A stretch of 64,000 nucleotides of DNA, taken from the NCBI GenBank assembly GCA_018823745.1, contig JAHJHR010000018.1, forward strand, positions 62,001 to 126,000. The letters run 5' to 3'. Under the pieces are notes generated by a model that made no database searches, was not told where the DNA came from, and was given only the letters and a program-made list of their open reading frames with translations. The position numbers and the translations under genes were made by a program. The DNA is from Alphaproteobacteria bacterium (GTDB taxonomy: Bacteria > Pseudomonadota > Alphaproteobacteria > Oceanibaculales > Oceanibaculaceae). Each line of letters opens with the position of its first letter. Within the stretch, counting starts at the first letter, position 1. Positions 26,641 to 34,625 of this stretch are shown here, in pieces.

Positions 26641-26764
26641 TAACTGCGGCGGTTTCGCGCAGGGTACGGCGCTTGTGCGGCCGGGCCGGGCTCCCATTTG
26701 AGGGAGGTACGTTAACCTCCCAAACTCGGGCCGCCCTCTTTTAGAGGCGGCCTGTTTTTTTGCC
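26641..26764 (+). ncRNA. Candidate small RNA or structured 3' UTR
   Basis: The region downstream of the DUF192 gene folds into two hairpins: 26702-26708 with 26715-26721 (GGGAGGT/ACCTCCC), and then a terminator stem. The exposed sequence near the first hairpin carries an anti-Shine-Dalgarno-like ACCTCC. There is no open frame. It may be an independent small RNA or a stable 3' UTR; no known family was recognised. Confidence 0.35.
26729..26762 (+). terminator. Rho-independent terminator
   Basis: A GC-rich stem (26729-26734 with 26747-26752, extended by CTC/GAG inside) is followed by GTTTTTTTG. It ends transcription after the DUF192 gene, or after the candidate small RNA, and precedes the gene at 26807. 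Confidence 0.85.
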
Positions 26765-26806
26765 CGTTCTATACTGCGGCAAAACCAAAGTGAGGGAGAG
26801 CAGGCG

Positions 26807-27586
26807 GTGGATGCAAAATTGCCGATCTGGGGCACGATGCGGGCGGTGTACCGGCTGATTGGACGGCGATACCGGGACTTCCTTGTGATGTCCTGGCCGG
26901 TGCTGCTGGCCGTCACGGTTGCAGCCGTTGCCAGCATCGCCGTCTTCGGCCCCGGCTGGGGGGCTTTCCTGGCCGGGCTCTGCGTCCTGCTGGGCCATGC
27001 CGTGTTCAATGCCACCTGGCACAGGGTCGTCCTGCTGAATGAAGCGCCAGGGCGCCGCCTCGACAAACGCAGCCTGCGCTATCTGAATGCCACCCTGCTG
27101 CTGCTGGCGATTGCCACCATCCTCGCCATGACCATCGGCATGGGCGGGATCACGCTCTTCACCCTGCTGGGTGGCGACGCTGTGGGCGGGGGCGTCCTAA
27201 GCGGCGTTGTCACGGGGCTGTTGCTGATCATCATCCTGTCGTTGCTGGCCCGCTTCAGCTTTATCCTGCCGGAAGTGGCCATCGACCGGGGCGCCCAGAT
27301 TTTCCGCGCCTGGGAGATCAGCCGGGGCAATGGCTTCCGCCTGCTGGTGATCGGCGTTCTGCTCAATTTGCCGCTTGCTGTGCTGTCGCTGCTTCTGGCG
27401 GAGGCGGCGCGGGGCCTCCAGGGGAGGCCGGCGCTGCTGGCCCTGGCGGCCATCGATGTCGCGCTGCAATTCCTGATGCTGGCCCTAAGCGCCACGCTGC
27501 TCAGCCTTGCCTATATGCGCCTGATCCAGGCCCGGCGCCCGGAAGCGGCAGGCTCGGCAGAGCCGGAGGTCAGTGCAACTCGCTGA
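26807..27586 (+). CDS. Uncharacterised integral membrane protein (GTG start)
   Basis: A 259-residue protein beginning with GTG at 26807 behind GAGGGAGAG. Six or so hydrophobic helices are visible (for example WPVLLAVTVAAVASIAVF, GAFLAGLCVLLGHAVF, LLLAIATILAMTIGM, VVTGLLLIIILSLLARF, LLVIGVLLNLPLAVLSLL, LLALAAIDVALQFLML). The pattern resembles DUF975/YciC-like membrane proteins (glycerophosphoryl diester-like membrane domain), but the assignment is weak. The 3' end overlaps the convergent gene at 27570 by 17 bases. Confidence 0.75.
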   Translation: MDAKLPIWGTMRAVYRLIGRRYRDFLVMSWPVLLAVTVAAVASIAVFGPGWGAFLAGLCVLLGHAVFNATWHRVVLLNEAPGRRLDKRSLRYLNATLLLLAIATILAMTIGMGGITLFTLLGGDAVGGGVLSGVVTGLLLIIILSLLARFSFILPEVAIDRGAQIFRAWEISRGNGFRLLVIGVLLNLPLAVLSLLLAEAARGLQGRPALLALAAIDVALQFLMLALSATLLSLAYMRLIQARRPEAAGSAEPEVSATR

Positions 27587-28772
27587 GATCGAGCAGCGGC
27601 TCCTTGCGCATGTCGCGCTTGTCGCGCGTCAGCAGGACATTGATCTCGTCGCACATGCTGGACATTGCATCGAAGCGCAGGGAGGTCGGCTTGTCCATCG
27701 AGACCTTCTTGTTGATCCGCTCATAGGCATTCTTGCAGGCGACGATGGAATAACCAAGTGTCCAGTAATTGCGGTGCGCCTCCATCATGAAATTCTTGAA
27801 GGTGACCGGGTTGTTGCTGCCGACGAATTCCGAATAAGCCAGATCGTAATTGGTGAAGATCTTACGGCATTGCTCGACGATATCGCGCAGTCGCCCATAG
27901 ACATTGGCGACCTTGGCGTTCAGCATTTCGATATCCATGGCGGAGTAGAACCGGGCATCAATCGGCTTCAGGTTCTTGTCGCGCAGATACATGAATATCT
28001 TCTTCAGTGAATGCGCGATTTTCTCGAACTGGATCTGATAGAAGGTGATGCCCTTCCAGGCGGTGAAGATGGCCTTTGTCTGGCTTGGCTCGATGCCGAA
28101 GGACCGGATGAAAATCTCGGCTTCGGGCACATCCGGGTTCCAGATAACCTTCAGGAATTTCTGGATCTTGTTCTGGTCGAGAACGCCGGAGGACTCGAAA
28201 TCCTTCACTGCGCGGTACAGGATCGGCTCGACCTTCGATTCGATGCGGGAGCGGATCAGGCTGTTTTCCTTGTCCGTCGCCAGGAAGGCGGTATCCGGCA
28301 TCTTGTAGCCGGCCGAGGTGATCTCGGTGCGCAGCAGGAACGGATCGAGGGAAGGGATGTCGTCGATGATGTGGAGAAGGGCAATATCGTCGTAAATATC
28401 GTCGATGATGCTGTCATTTTTCAGCCCGAAGGCTTCGAGGATAAGGGTGTCGAAATCGCGCTGGCGCATATAGATGGCCGCGCCGCCGGCAGCGAGGACC
28501 CGGTGATCATTCGGGATATAAATCGCTGTATTGACAGGCTTGTATTCGTCACTCGCGTAAGCATCATATTCAGCGATGGACAGAACATCCCCGGAATTCA
28601 CCGGAATATCAAAATTAGGATATTTGAATATGATGCAGTTATTCAGATAGTCATTTTTGAACAGAGACTGCTCGCCCTTTGTTTTCAGTAGCGGAAGATT
28701 AAGGGTAAGACTCGAATCTCCGCTCAGTATTATCGAAAGAAGAGGGGAGATGCCGTGTTTTGTACTGCGCAT
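27570..28772 (-). CDS. Unrecognised 400-residue protein
   Basis: No family was recognised. The chain is rich in Asp, Ile and Lys, has a beta-rich first 110 residues and then mostly predicted helices, including ISFYQIQFEKIAHSLKKIFMYLRDKN-like amphipathic stretches. There is no signal peptide or transmembrane segment. The upstream 215 bases are markedly AT-rich (28785-28900), unlike the rest of the window, and may hold a strong promoter or a transferred segment. The ribosome site is weak. It stands alone, convergent to a membrane protein and divergent from tRNA-Pro. Confidence 0.65.
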   Translation of the reverse strand: MRSTKHGISPLLSIILSGDSSLTLNLPLLKTKGEQSLFKNDYLNNCIIFKYPNFDIPVNSGDVLSIAEYDAYASDEYKPVNTAIYIPNDHRVLAAGGAAIYMRQRDFDTLILEAFGLKNDSIIDDIYDDIALLHIIDDIPSLDPFLLRTEITSAGYKMPDTAFLATDKENSLIRSRIESKVEPILYRAVKDFESSGVLDQNKIQKFLKVIWNPDVPEAEIFIRSFGIEPSQTKAIFTAWKGITFYQIQFEKIAHSLKKIFMYLRDKNLKPIDARFYSAMDIEMLNAKVANVYGRLRDIVEQCRKIFTNYDLAYSEFVGSNNPVTFKNFMMEAHRNYWTLGYSIVACKNAYERINKKVSMDKPTSLRFDAMSSMCDEINVLLTRDKRDMRKEPLLDLSELH

Positions 28773-28989
28773 GCCATTCTGATCTTTTTATCAGCACCGT
28801 CATCGCGGTATTGCGAATATAACCATCCGACATATAGCGCGCACACAATAAAAGGAAAAGATTTATATTTTGTTAAAATTATTTCCGTTTGCGATCTGTG
28901 GGGCTTCCGCGCGCTTTGAAGCCTTCTCAGCCCTGTCTGTGATTATCCATCTTGCGCCCCCCGGCACAAAACCCTAGTTTCCGGCGCAT

Positions 28990-29066
28990 CGGGGTGTAGC
29001 GCAGTCTGGTAGCGCGCCTGGTTTGGGACCAGGATGTCGGCGGTTCGAATCCGTCCACCCCGACCA
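28990..29066 (+). tRNA. tRNA-Pro (TGG)
   Basis: A complete 77-nt cloverleaf: acceptor CGGGGTG/CACCCCG, anticodon loop TTTGGGA with anticodon TGG, T-loop GTTCGAATC, and encoded CCA. TGG reads the CCN proline codons by wobble. Confidence 0.97.
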
Positions 29067-29141
29067 TATTCGGCCGTATTCGGTAGCAACGCCCGGTCGG
29101 CACTACAGCACCGGGCATCATCGCGAAGAAGGAACAGATAC

Positions 29142-29450
29142 ATGCTGGCGCGCATCTATCAGCCGAGCAAGAACGCCATGCAGTCCGGCCGGGCCGGTAC
29201 CCGCAGATGGGTTCTCGAATATGCGCCCGTGACCGCCCGCCGTCCGGAGCCGCTGATGGGCTGGGTTTCCTCCGGCGACACCATGAACCAAGTGAAGCTG
29301 CGCTTCGACAGCAAGGAAGAGGCGATTGCCTATGCGCGCAAGCACGCGCTGCAATTCGTCGTCGAGGAGCCGAAGTTGCGCGCGCCGATCAAGCCCAAGG
29401 CCTATGCCGATAATTTCGCTTTCAGCCGATTGACACCCTGGACGCATTGA
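29142..29450 (+). CDS. NADH dehydrogenase accessory protein, NDUFS4-like (ETC complex I subunit)
   Basis: The ATG at 29142 is preceded by GAAGAAGGA; a longer frame begins inside tRNA-Pro and is ignored. The 102-residue product matches the ETC_C1_NDUFA4/NDUFS4 family: MLARIYQPSKNAMQSGRAGTRRWVLEY at the start, then PEPLMGWVSSGDTMNQVKLRFDSKEEAIAYARK and YADNFAFSRLTPWTH. In alphaproteobacteria it is a supernumerary complex I subunit that stabilises the NADH module. It is not near a nuo operon. Confidence 0.93.
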   Translation: MLARIYQPSKNAMQSGRAGTRRWVLEYAPVTARRPEPLMGWVSSGDTMNQVKLRFDSKEEAIAYARKHALQFVVEEPKLRAPIKPKAYADNFAFSRLTPWTH

Positions 29451-29478
29451 CGTTCCGCTATCGTCGGCAACTGGCGAA

Positions 29479-29555
29479 GCGCCCGTAGCTCAGCCGGATA
29501 GAGCACTCGCCTTCTAAGCGAGCGGTCACAGGTTCGAATCCTGTCGGGCGCACCA
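29479..29555 (+). tRNA. tRNA-Arg (TCT)
   Basis: A 77-nt cloverleaf: acceptor GCGCCCG/CGGGCGC, anticodon stem CTCGC/GCGAG, loop CTTCTAA with anticodon TCT, T-loop GGTTCGAATCC, and encoded CCA. It decodes AGA/AGG arginine codons. Confidence 0.97.
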
Positions 29556-29649
29556 TTTTTCAACCCACGGTCCCATTAGGATACATGGCAATTTATTTAA
29601 CTATCGAGTAAGTAGGTTGGGCATCCTCATAGAATGATCTGGTTGCCCA

Positions 29650-31428
29650 ATGGCGTTCTCCCGGTACCGTCAAAGCCTGACCAACAGCCTGCGCCCGCGC
29701 GTGCTGCTGCTGACCTTTGCCATATTTCTGGCGGTCAGCCTGCCGGCCTATGTCGCCTTCAACTGGATGGTGGACCGCACCATCCTGCGGCTGGGCACGC
29801 TGTTTGCCGAAAAGCAGGTGCTGTTCGACCGCTACCGGGGGCTGGAGACGCTGTTCCGCGAGGCCTCGCTGGCCGAAACCCTGGCCCGCGCGCCCGCCAT
29901 ACTGGACTGGGCGCAGGATGAAAACGACCCGGATAAGCGGCGCCGGGGCATAGCCGAGCTGGAGCATTACCGCCTCGCCTTCAAGGATAAGAGCTACTTC
30001 TTCGTCATCCATGATTCCGGCAGCTATTATTTCAACAACAAGGAAGACACCTACAGCGGTGGCCAGCTGCGCTACACCCTGAGCCCCGAGAATCCGCGCG
30101 ATGGCTGGTACTACAAGACCATCACCGAGATTCGCAACTGCCAGCTGAACGTCGATCACGATGACAATATCCGCGTCACCAAGGTCTGGGTGAACTGCAA
30201 GGTGCAGGAGAACGGGCGCGTGCTGGGCGTCATCGGCACCGGAATCGACCTGACCGATTTCATCCGCGAAGTGGTGGATATTCCGCAAATCGGAGTCGAC
30301 AGCCTGTTCGTCGATGGCAGCGGCGCCATCCAGGCGCATCGCGATCCGCGCATGGTCGATTTCCACAGCCTGACCAAGGACACGAAATCCAAGAAGACCA
30401 TCTTCGCGCTGCTGGACCGCCAGAGGGATCGCGATCTGCTGGCGCAGATGATGACCGAGGTCTCCAGAGGCGGCGACGCAGTGAAATCGCGCTTTGTCGA
30501 GATTGAGGGCAAGCGCTATCTGGCCGGCGTCGGCTATCTCGACCAGCTTGGCTGGTACAATGTCAGCCTGATGGATGTGGACCGCATCATTGAGCGCGAT
30601 CTGTTCACGCCGATCGCGATCCTGCTTCTGGTCATGCTGGCCTTCGCCGCAACGGCGATCACTCTGTTGTTCAAGCGCGTCGTCCTTGACCGGCTTGCCC
30701 GGCTCGAAGATTCAGTGCACCGCGTTCAGGAGGGGGATTACGGCACCGGGCAGGCCGAGGGCGAGTCCGATATCGGCCAGGATGAAATCGGCCGGCTGTC
30801 ACGCGCCTTCGGGGATATGGCGAAAGCCGTTGGTGACAATACCCATCTGCTGGAGAATCTGGTCCGGGAGCGTACCGAGAAGCTGGAGAAGCTGGCCTAT
30901 CTCGACGTTCTGACCGATCTGTACAACCGGCGCGGCTTTGCCGATGCCCTGGAGCGGGCACGCAGCACCTCGACACAAAGCGCAAGGCCGCTGGGTCTGC
31001 TGATGCTCGATCTCGACATGCTGAAGCGGGTCAATGACAGTTTTGGCCATCATGCCGGCGATGCCGTGCTGGTGGAGGTGGGGCGGCGGCTGAGCAACGC
31101 GGCGCAGCCGCAGGATGTCTGCGCGCGCTGGGGCGGCGATGAATTCATCCTGCTGATCAGCGATTGCGACGAGAAACGCTTGCCCCGGATCGCCGACAGG
31201 ATTCTCAACAGTATTGCCGGGGAACCGGTCCTGTTCGCGCCAGGCAAGGCGCTGCCGGTAACCGTCAGCATCGGTGCCTGCCTTGTGGCGCCGGACGAAA
31301 GCGTCGAGGAAATCATGCGCAAGGCGGATGCCGCCCTCTATGCCGCCAAGCGCGAGGGCCGCAACCATGTTGTGATCTTCACGCCAGACACCCCTGCGGA
31401 CACGCCAGACAGCAAGGTGGCCGAGTAA
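29650..31428 (+). CDS. Cache-HAMP-GGDEF diguanylate cyclase
   Basis: A 592-residue membrane receptor cyclase. Order: cytosolic start; TM helix about 20-42; periplasmic Cache-type sensor (about 45-315, aromatic-rich with FVIHDSGSYYFNNKEDTYSGG and YLAGVGYLDQLGWYNVSL); second TM about 320-343; HAMP (about 345-400); GGDEF domain (about 420-585) with intact GGDEF at 495-499. The inhibitory I-site RxxD is replaced by QPQD, so product feedback by c-di-GMP is likely absent. It makes cyclic di-GMP in response to an external ligand. No EAL domain is present. Confidence 0.92.
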   Translation: MAFSRYRQSLTNSLRPRVLLLTFAIFLAVSLPAYVAFNWMVDRTILRLGTLFAEKQVLFDRYRGLETLFREASLAETLARAPAILDWAQDENDPDKRRRGIAELEHYRLAFKDKSYFFVIHDSGSYYFNNKEDTYSGGQLRYTLSPENPRDGWYYKTITEIRNCQLNVDHDDNIRVTKVWVNCKVQENGRVLGVIGTGIDLTDFIREVVDIPQIGVDSLFVDGSGAIQAHRDPRMVDFHSLTKDTKSKKTIFALLDRQRDRDLLAQMMTEVSRGGDAVKSRFVEIEGKRYLAGVGYLDQLGWYNVSLMDVDRIIERDLFTPIAILLLVMLAFAATAITLLFKRVVLDRLARLEDSVHRVQEGDYGTGQAEGESDIGQDEIGRLSRAFGDMAKAVGDNTHLLENLVRERTEKLEKLAYLDVLTDLYNRRGFADALERARSTSTQSARPLGLLMLDLDMLKRVNDSFGHHAGDAVLVEVGRRLSNAAQPQDVCARWGGDEFILLISDCDEKRLPRIADRILNSIAGEPVLFAPGKALPVTVSIGACLVAPDESVEEIMRKADAALYAAKREGRNHVVIFTPDTPADTPDSKVAE

Positions 31429-31431
31429 ACC

Positions 31432-31908
31432 TCAGCCCTCTGCCAGACGGCGCAGGGTTTCTCCGCTGACCGACATGCAGACTTCGCCATTTTCCTGGAT
31501 GCCGAGGCTGCCATAGAACTGGCGGGCCGGATTCCAGTCCAGCACGTTCAGATCGACGCGGATGCAGTCACGTTCCACCGCCAGCTGACAGGCCTTGCGC
31601 ATCAGAATCGCGCCGATGCCCAAGCCGCGTGCGCTTTCCTCGACATACAGGCTGTCGATGAACAGGCAGGGCTTCGCCTTGAAGGTGGAGTAGGTGGCAA
31701 ACAGGGTCAGCAGGCCCGTCGGCTTGCCACCGGCCTCGGCCAGCCAGGCCTCGTAGCGCGGCGCATCCCCAAAACCGTCGCGTTCGACATCGGCCAGAGT
31801 CGCCTTGAATCCCTCTTCATGCTTCAGGAAGCGGGCAAGGGACCGCTCCATTTCCAAAACGATGGCTGCATCCTGGAATTCGGCCTGGCGGACGGTTACT
31901 GCGGTCAC
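31432..31908 (-). CDS. GNAT-family N-acetyltransferase
   Basis: A single GNAT domain with the acetyl-CoA motif YVEESARGLGIGAILMRKA and a C-terminal WNPARQFYGSLG helix-strand. The start is uncertain: GTG 31908 (AGGGACAG upstream) gives 158 residues; GTG 31971 would add 21. The end converges on the cyclase gene with a 3-base gap. The acceptor substrate is unknown; its general sequence (VRQAEFQDAAIVLEMERSLARFL) fits typical small-molecule or diamine acetyltransferases. Confidence 0.85.
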   Translation of the reverse strand: MTAVTVRQAEFQDAAIVLEMERSLARFLKHEEGFKATLADVERDGFGDAPRYEAWLAEAGGKPTGLLTLFATYSTFKAKPCLFIDSLYVEESARGLGIGAILMRKACQLAVERDCIRVDLNVLDWNPARQFYGSLGIQENGEVCMSVSGETLRRLAEG

Positions 31909-32049
31909 GGATTTCTGTCCCTGCTGAGAAAGGCCGGCACCGTGACCGCTTGTCCTGTTGCCTGTCAACACCGCACCGCAGCAAATTTTGCTTCCTGCGC
32001 GCTTCGGCCTTCTTCCGCCCGGGCCGGCATCATGCTATGTGGCTGCGCC

Positions 32050-33936
32050 ATGCTCCAAATTCAGAATCTCATCTATCGCATCGCCGGCCGCGTCCTGTTC
32101 GACGAGGCCAGCGTTTCCATTCCCACCGGCCACAAGGTCGGCATGGTCGGCCGCAACGGAACCGGCAAATCGACGTTGCTGAAGCTCATCACCAAAGAGC
32201 TGCAGGTCGATGGCGGAAGCATTGGCTTCGCCGGCAAGCCGCGCATAGCCAAGGTCGCCCAGGAAGCCCCCGGCGGCAAGACGACGCCGATTGAGGCCGT
32301 TATGATGGCCGATGTCGAGCGCACGGCGCTGATGGCGGAATCGGAAACTGCGACCGACCCGGTGCGGATTTCGGAAATCCAGATGCGCCTCGCGGATATC
32401 GGGGCGCACAGCGCCGAGGCGCGCGCCGGATCGATCCTGGCCGGCCTGGGCTTCGATGCCGAGATGCAGGCCCGTCCACTCGACGATTTTTCCGGCGGCT
32501 GGCGCATGCGAGTGGCACTGGCGGCGACCCTGTTCGCCCGGCCCGATCTGCTGCTGCTCGACGAGCCGACCAACCATCTTGATCTGGAATCTACGCTGTG
32601 GCTGGAAGGCTATCTCAAGCACTACCCACATACCATCCTGCTGGTCAGCCATGATCGCGATCTGCTGAACCGCTCGGTCGATGGCATCCTGCATCTGGAG
32701 CAGGGGAAGCTGACCTATTATCGCGGCACCTACGACAATTTCATCCATCAGCGCGCCGAGAAGCTGGCGCAGCTGGAGGCCCAGCGCAAGAAGGTCGACA
32801 CCCAGCGCAAGCACATGCAGGCCTTCGTCGACCGGTTCCGCTACAAGGCCAGCAAGGCCCGCCAGGCGCAGAGCCGCATCAAGGCCATCGAGAAGCTGGG
32901 CACGGTTGCCGCCTTCAACCCCGATCCCTCGGTGATCTTCCGCTTTCCCGAGCCGGAGGAGATGGCGCCGCCGCTGATCTCGCTCGACCGGGTCTCAGTC
33001 GGCTATGCGCCGGGTGTGCCGGTGCTGCGCCAGATCGGCCTGCGCGTTGATCCCGATGACCGGATCGGCTTGCTGGGCGCCAATGGTAACGGCAAATCGA
33101 CGCTGGCCAAGCTGATCGCCGGCCGGCTGGAGCCGATGGAGGGCGACCAGCATCGTTCCGGCAAGCTGCGTATCGGCTTTTTCGCCCAGCATCAGATCGA
33201 GGAGCTGGAGCCCGAGCGCACGCCTTATGACCATATGTTCGACGTCATGCCGAATGCCCGGCCGGAGCAGGTGCGCAGCCGTCTCGGCGCCTTTGGCTTC
33301 GCACAGAACAAGGCCGATGTGAAAATCTCCGGCCTGTCGGGTGGCGAGCGCGCACGGCTGACCCTGGCGCTGATCACGCATGATGCGCCGCATATCCTGA
33401 TCCTTGACGAACCGACCAACCATCTGGACGTCGATGCCCGTGATGCGCTGATCCAGGCGCTGAACGACTATAACGGCGCCGTGGTGCTGATCAGCCATGA
33501 CCCGCATCTGCTGGAACTGACGGCCGACCGGCTGCTTCTGGTCGCCGATGGGCGGGTGACGCCCTTTGACGGCGACATGGAGGATTACCGGCGCCTGATC
33601 CTGGGCCGGGTGAAGGCGACCCGCGAGGAGCGCGGCCAGAACAGCTATAGCGAGATGACGGCCGATGAACGCCATGAGGTGCGCCGTGCCGCCGCCGAGC
33701 AGCGCAAGCAGGTCGCCCCGCTGCGCAAACGGGCTGAGGCGGCGGAAAAGCTGCTGCAGCGCCTGACTGGCGAGCATGCCCGGATCGCCGCCGCACTGGC
33801 GAAGCCGACCATCTATAACGGCCCCAAGGACAAGCTGGCGGAGCTGGTTCGGGTGCAGGGCGAGCTGGAAAAGAAAATCGCCGAGACAGAGGCCGCCTGG
33901 CTGGAAGCCGAAGCCGCGCTTGAAAAGACCGGCTGA
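32050..33936 (+). CDS. ABC-F family ATPase (Uup/YheS-like)
   Basis: A 629-residue protein with two ABC domains in one chain and no membrane segments. Domain 1: Walker A GRNGTGKSTL, signature FSGGWRMRVALA, Walker B LLLLDEPTNHLD. Between the domains is the ABC-F linker (HMQAFVDRFRYKASKARQAQSRIKAIEK). Domain 2: Walker A GANGNGKSTL, signature LSGGERARLTLA, ILILDEPTNHLD. A C-terminal coiled coil (about 540-629) closes it. ABC-F proteins act on the ribosome, easing stalled translation; the exact subfamily (YheS/EttA/Uup) needs phylogeny. ATG 32050 starts the first domain. Confidence 0.92.
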   Translation: MLQIQNLIYRIAGRVLFDEASVSIPTGHKVGMVGRNGTGKSTLLKLITKELQVDGGSIGFAGKPRIAKVAQEAPGGKTTPIEAVMMADVERTALMAESETATDPVRISEIQMRLADIGAHSAEARAGSILAGLGFDAEMQARPLDDFSGGWRMRVALAATLFARPDLLLLDEPTNHLDLESTLWLEGYLKHYPHTILLVSHDRDLLNRSVDGILHLEQGKLTYYRGTYDNFIHQRAEKLAQLEAQRKKVDTQRKHMQAFVDRFRYKASKARQAQSRIKAIEKLGTVAAFNPDPSVIFRFPEPEEMAPPLISLDRVSVGYAPGVPVLRQIGLRVDPDDRIGLLGANGNGKSTLAKLIAGRLEPMEGDQHRSGKLRIGFFAQHQIEELEPERTPYDHMFDVMPNARPEQVRSRLGAFGFAQNKADVKISGLSGGERARLTLALITHDAPHILILDEPTNHLDVDARDALIQALNDYNGAVVLISHDPHLLELTADRLLLVADGRVTPFDGDMEDYRRLILGRVKATREERGQNSYSEMTADERHEVRRAAAEQRKQVAPLRKRAEAAEKLLQRLTGEHARIAAALAKPTIYNGPKDKLAELVRVQGELEKKIAETEAAWLEAEAALEKTG

Positions 33937-34040
33937 AGCCGGCAGCGTCTCCTGCCGCATAACCGCCATCTGCCAGGTCGTCTTGCCCCTGGCGCCTGTC
34001 CGTCCTAGGCTTCGTCGAAAGCCTGATCGGGAGGATAGAC

Positions 34041-34625
34041 ATGGCGACGACAGCCGAACGCCGCGCAGCCGCGGTGGCCGAGACGATAGCCCAAATTCGC
34101 GCCATTGAGGCCGAAAAGGGCGTGACCCCGGCCGCTATCGAGGATTTCAAGCAGGTGCTGGCCGATCTCGCCCGGCGCAGCGAGCTGTTCCCGCGCAGCG
34201 ACTTCCCGACGGCCGATTTGAAGAACGACATCTTCATCCGCCTGTCGGAGGATGACGACAAGCGCTTCGCTCTCTATCTGAATTCCGGGTCGCCGGGCAA
34301 GGAAACCCCACCGCATAATCACACCACCTGGGCAGTGATCGCGGGCATCGACGGCGAGGAGCATAACAAGGTCTATCGCCGCACCGATGATGGCAGCGTG
34401 CCGGGCAAGGGCCAGGTCGAGGTGGCCTTCGAGAAAAGTGTTGGTCCGGGCGAGGCCATCGGTTTCATGCCGTCGGATATCCATTCCATTCATGTGCTGA
34501 CCGACAGGCCGATCCTGCATTTGCATATGTATGGCAAGGGCCTGGAGCAGCTGCGCGGCCGGATCTATTTCGATGTCGCGGCCGGCACCTATTCGCACTT
34601 TCCTTCGCATCCGGATATCCGATGA
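34041..34625 (+). CDS. Cysteine-dioxygenase-like cupin
   Basis: A 194-residue cupin related to cysteine/thiol dioxygenases. Fe ligands are visible as the HNH pair His92 and His94 (TPPHNHTTWAVIAG) with the third His in the downstream SDIHSIH element (His148/151). The second cupin motif lies at GEAIGFMPSDIH. In thiol dioxygenases such proteins convert cysteine, 3-mercaptopropionate or similar thiols to sulfinates. Its stop overlaps the start of the rhodanese gene (ATGA, 34622-34625), so they are translationally coupled. Confidence 0.83.
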   Translation: MATTAERRAAAVAETIAQIRAIEAEKGVTPAAIEDFKQVLADLARRSELFPRSDFPTADLKNDIFIRLSEDDDKRFALYLNSGSPGKETPPHNHTTWAVIAGIDGEEHNKVYRRTDDGSVPGKGQVEVAFEKSVGPGEAIGFMPSDIHSIHVLTDRPILHLHMYGKGLEQLRGRIYFDVAAGTYSHFPSHPDIR

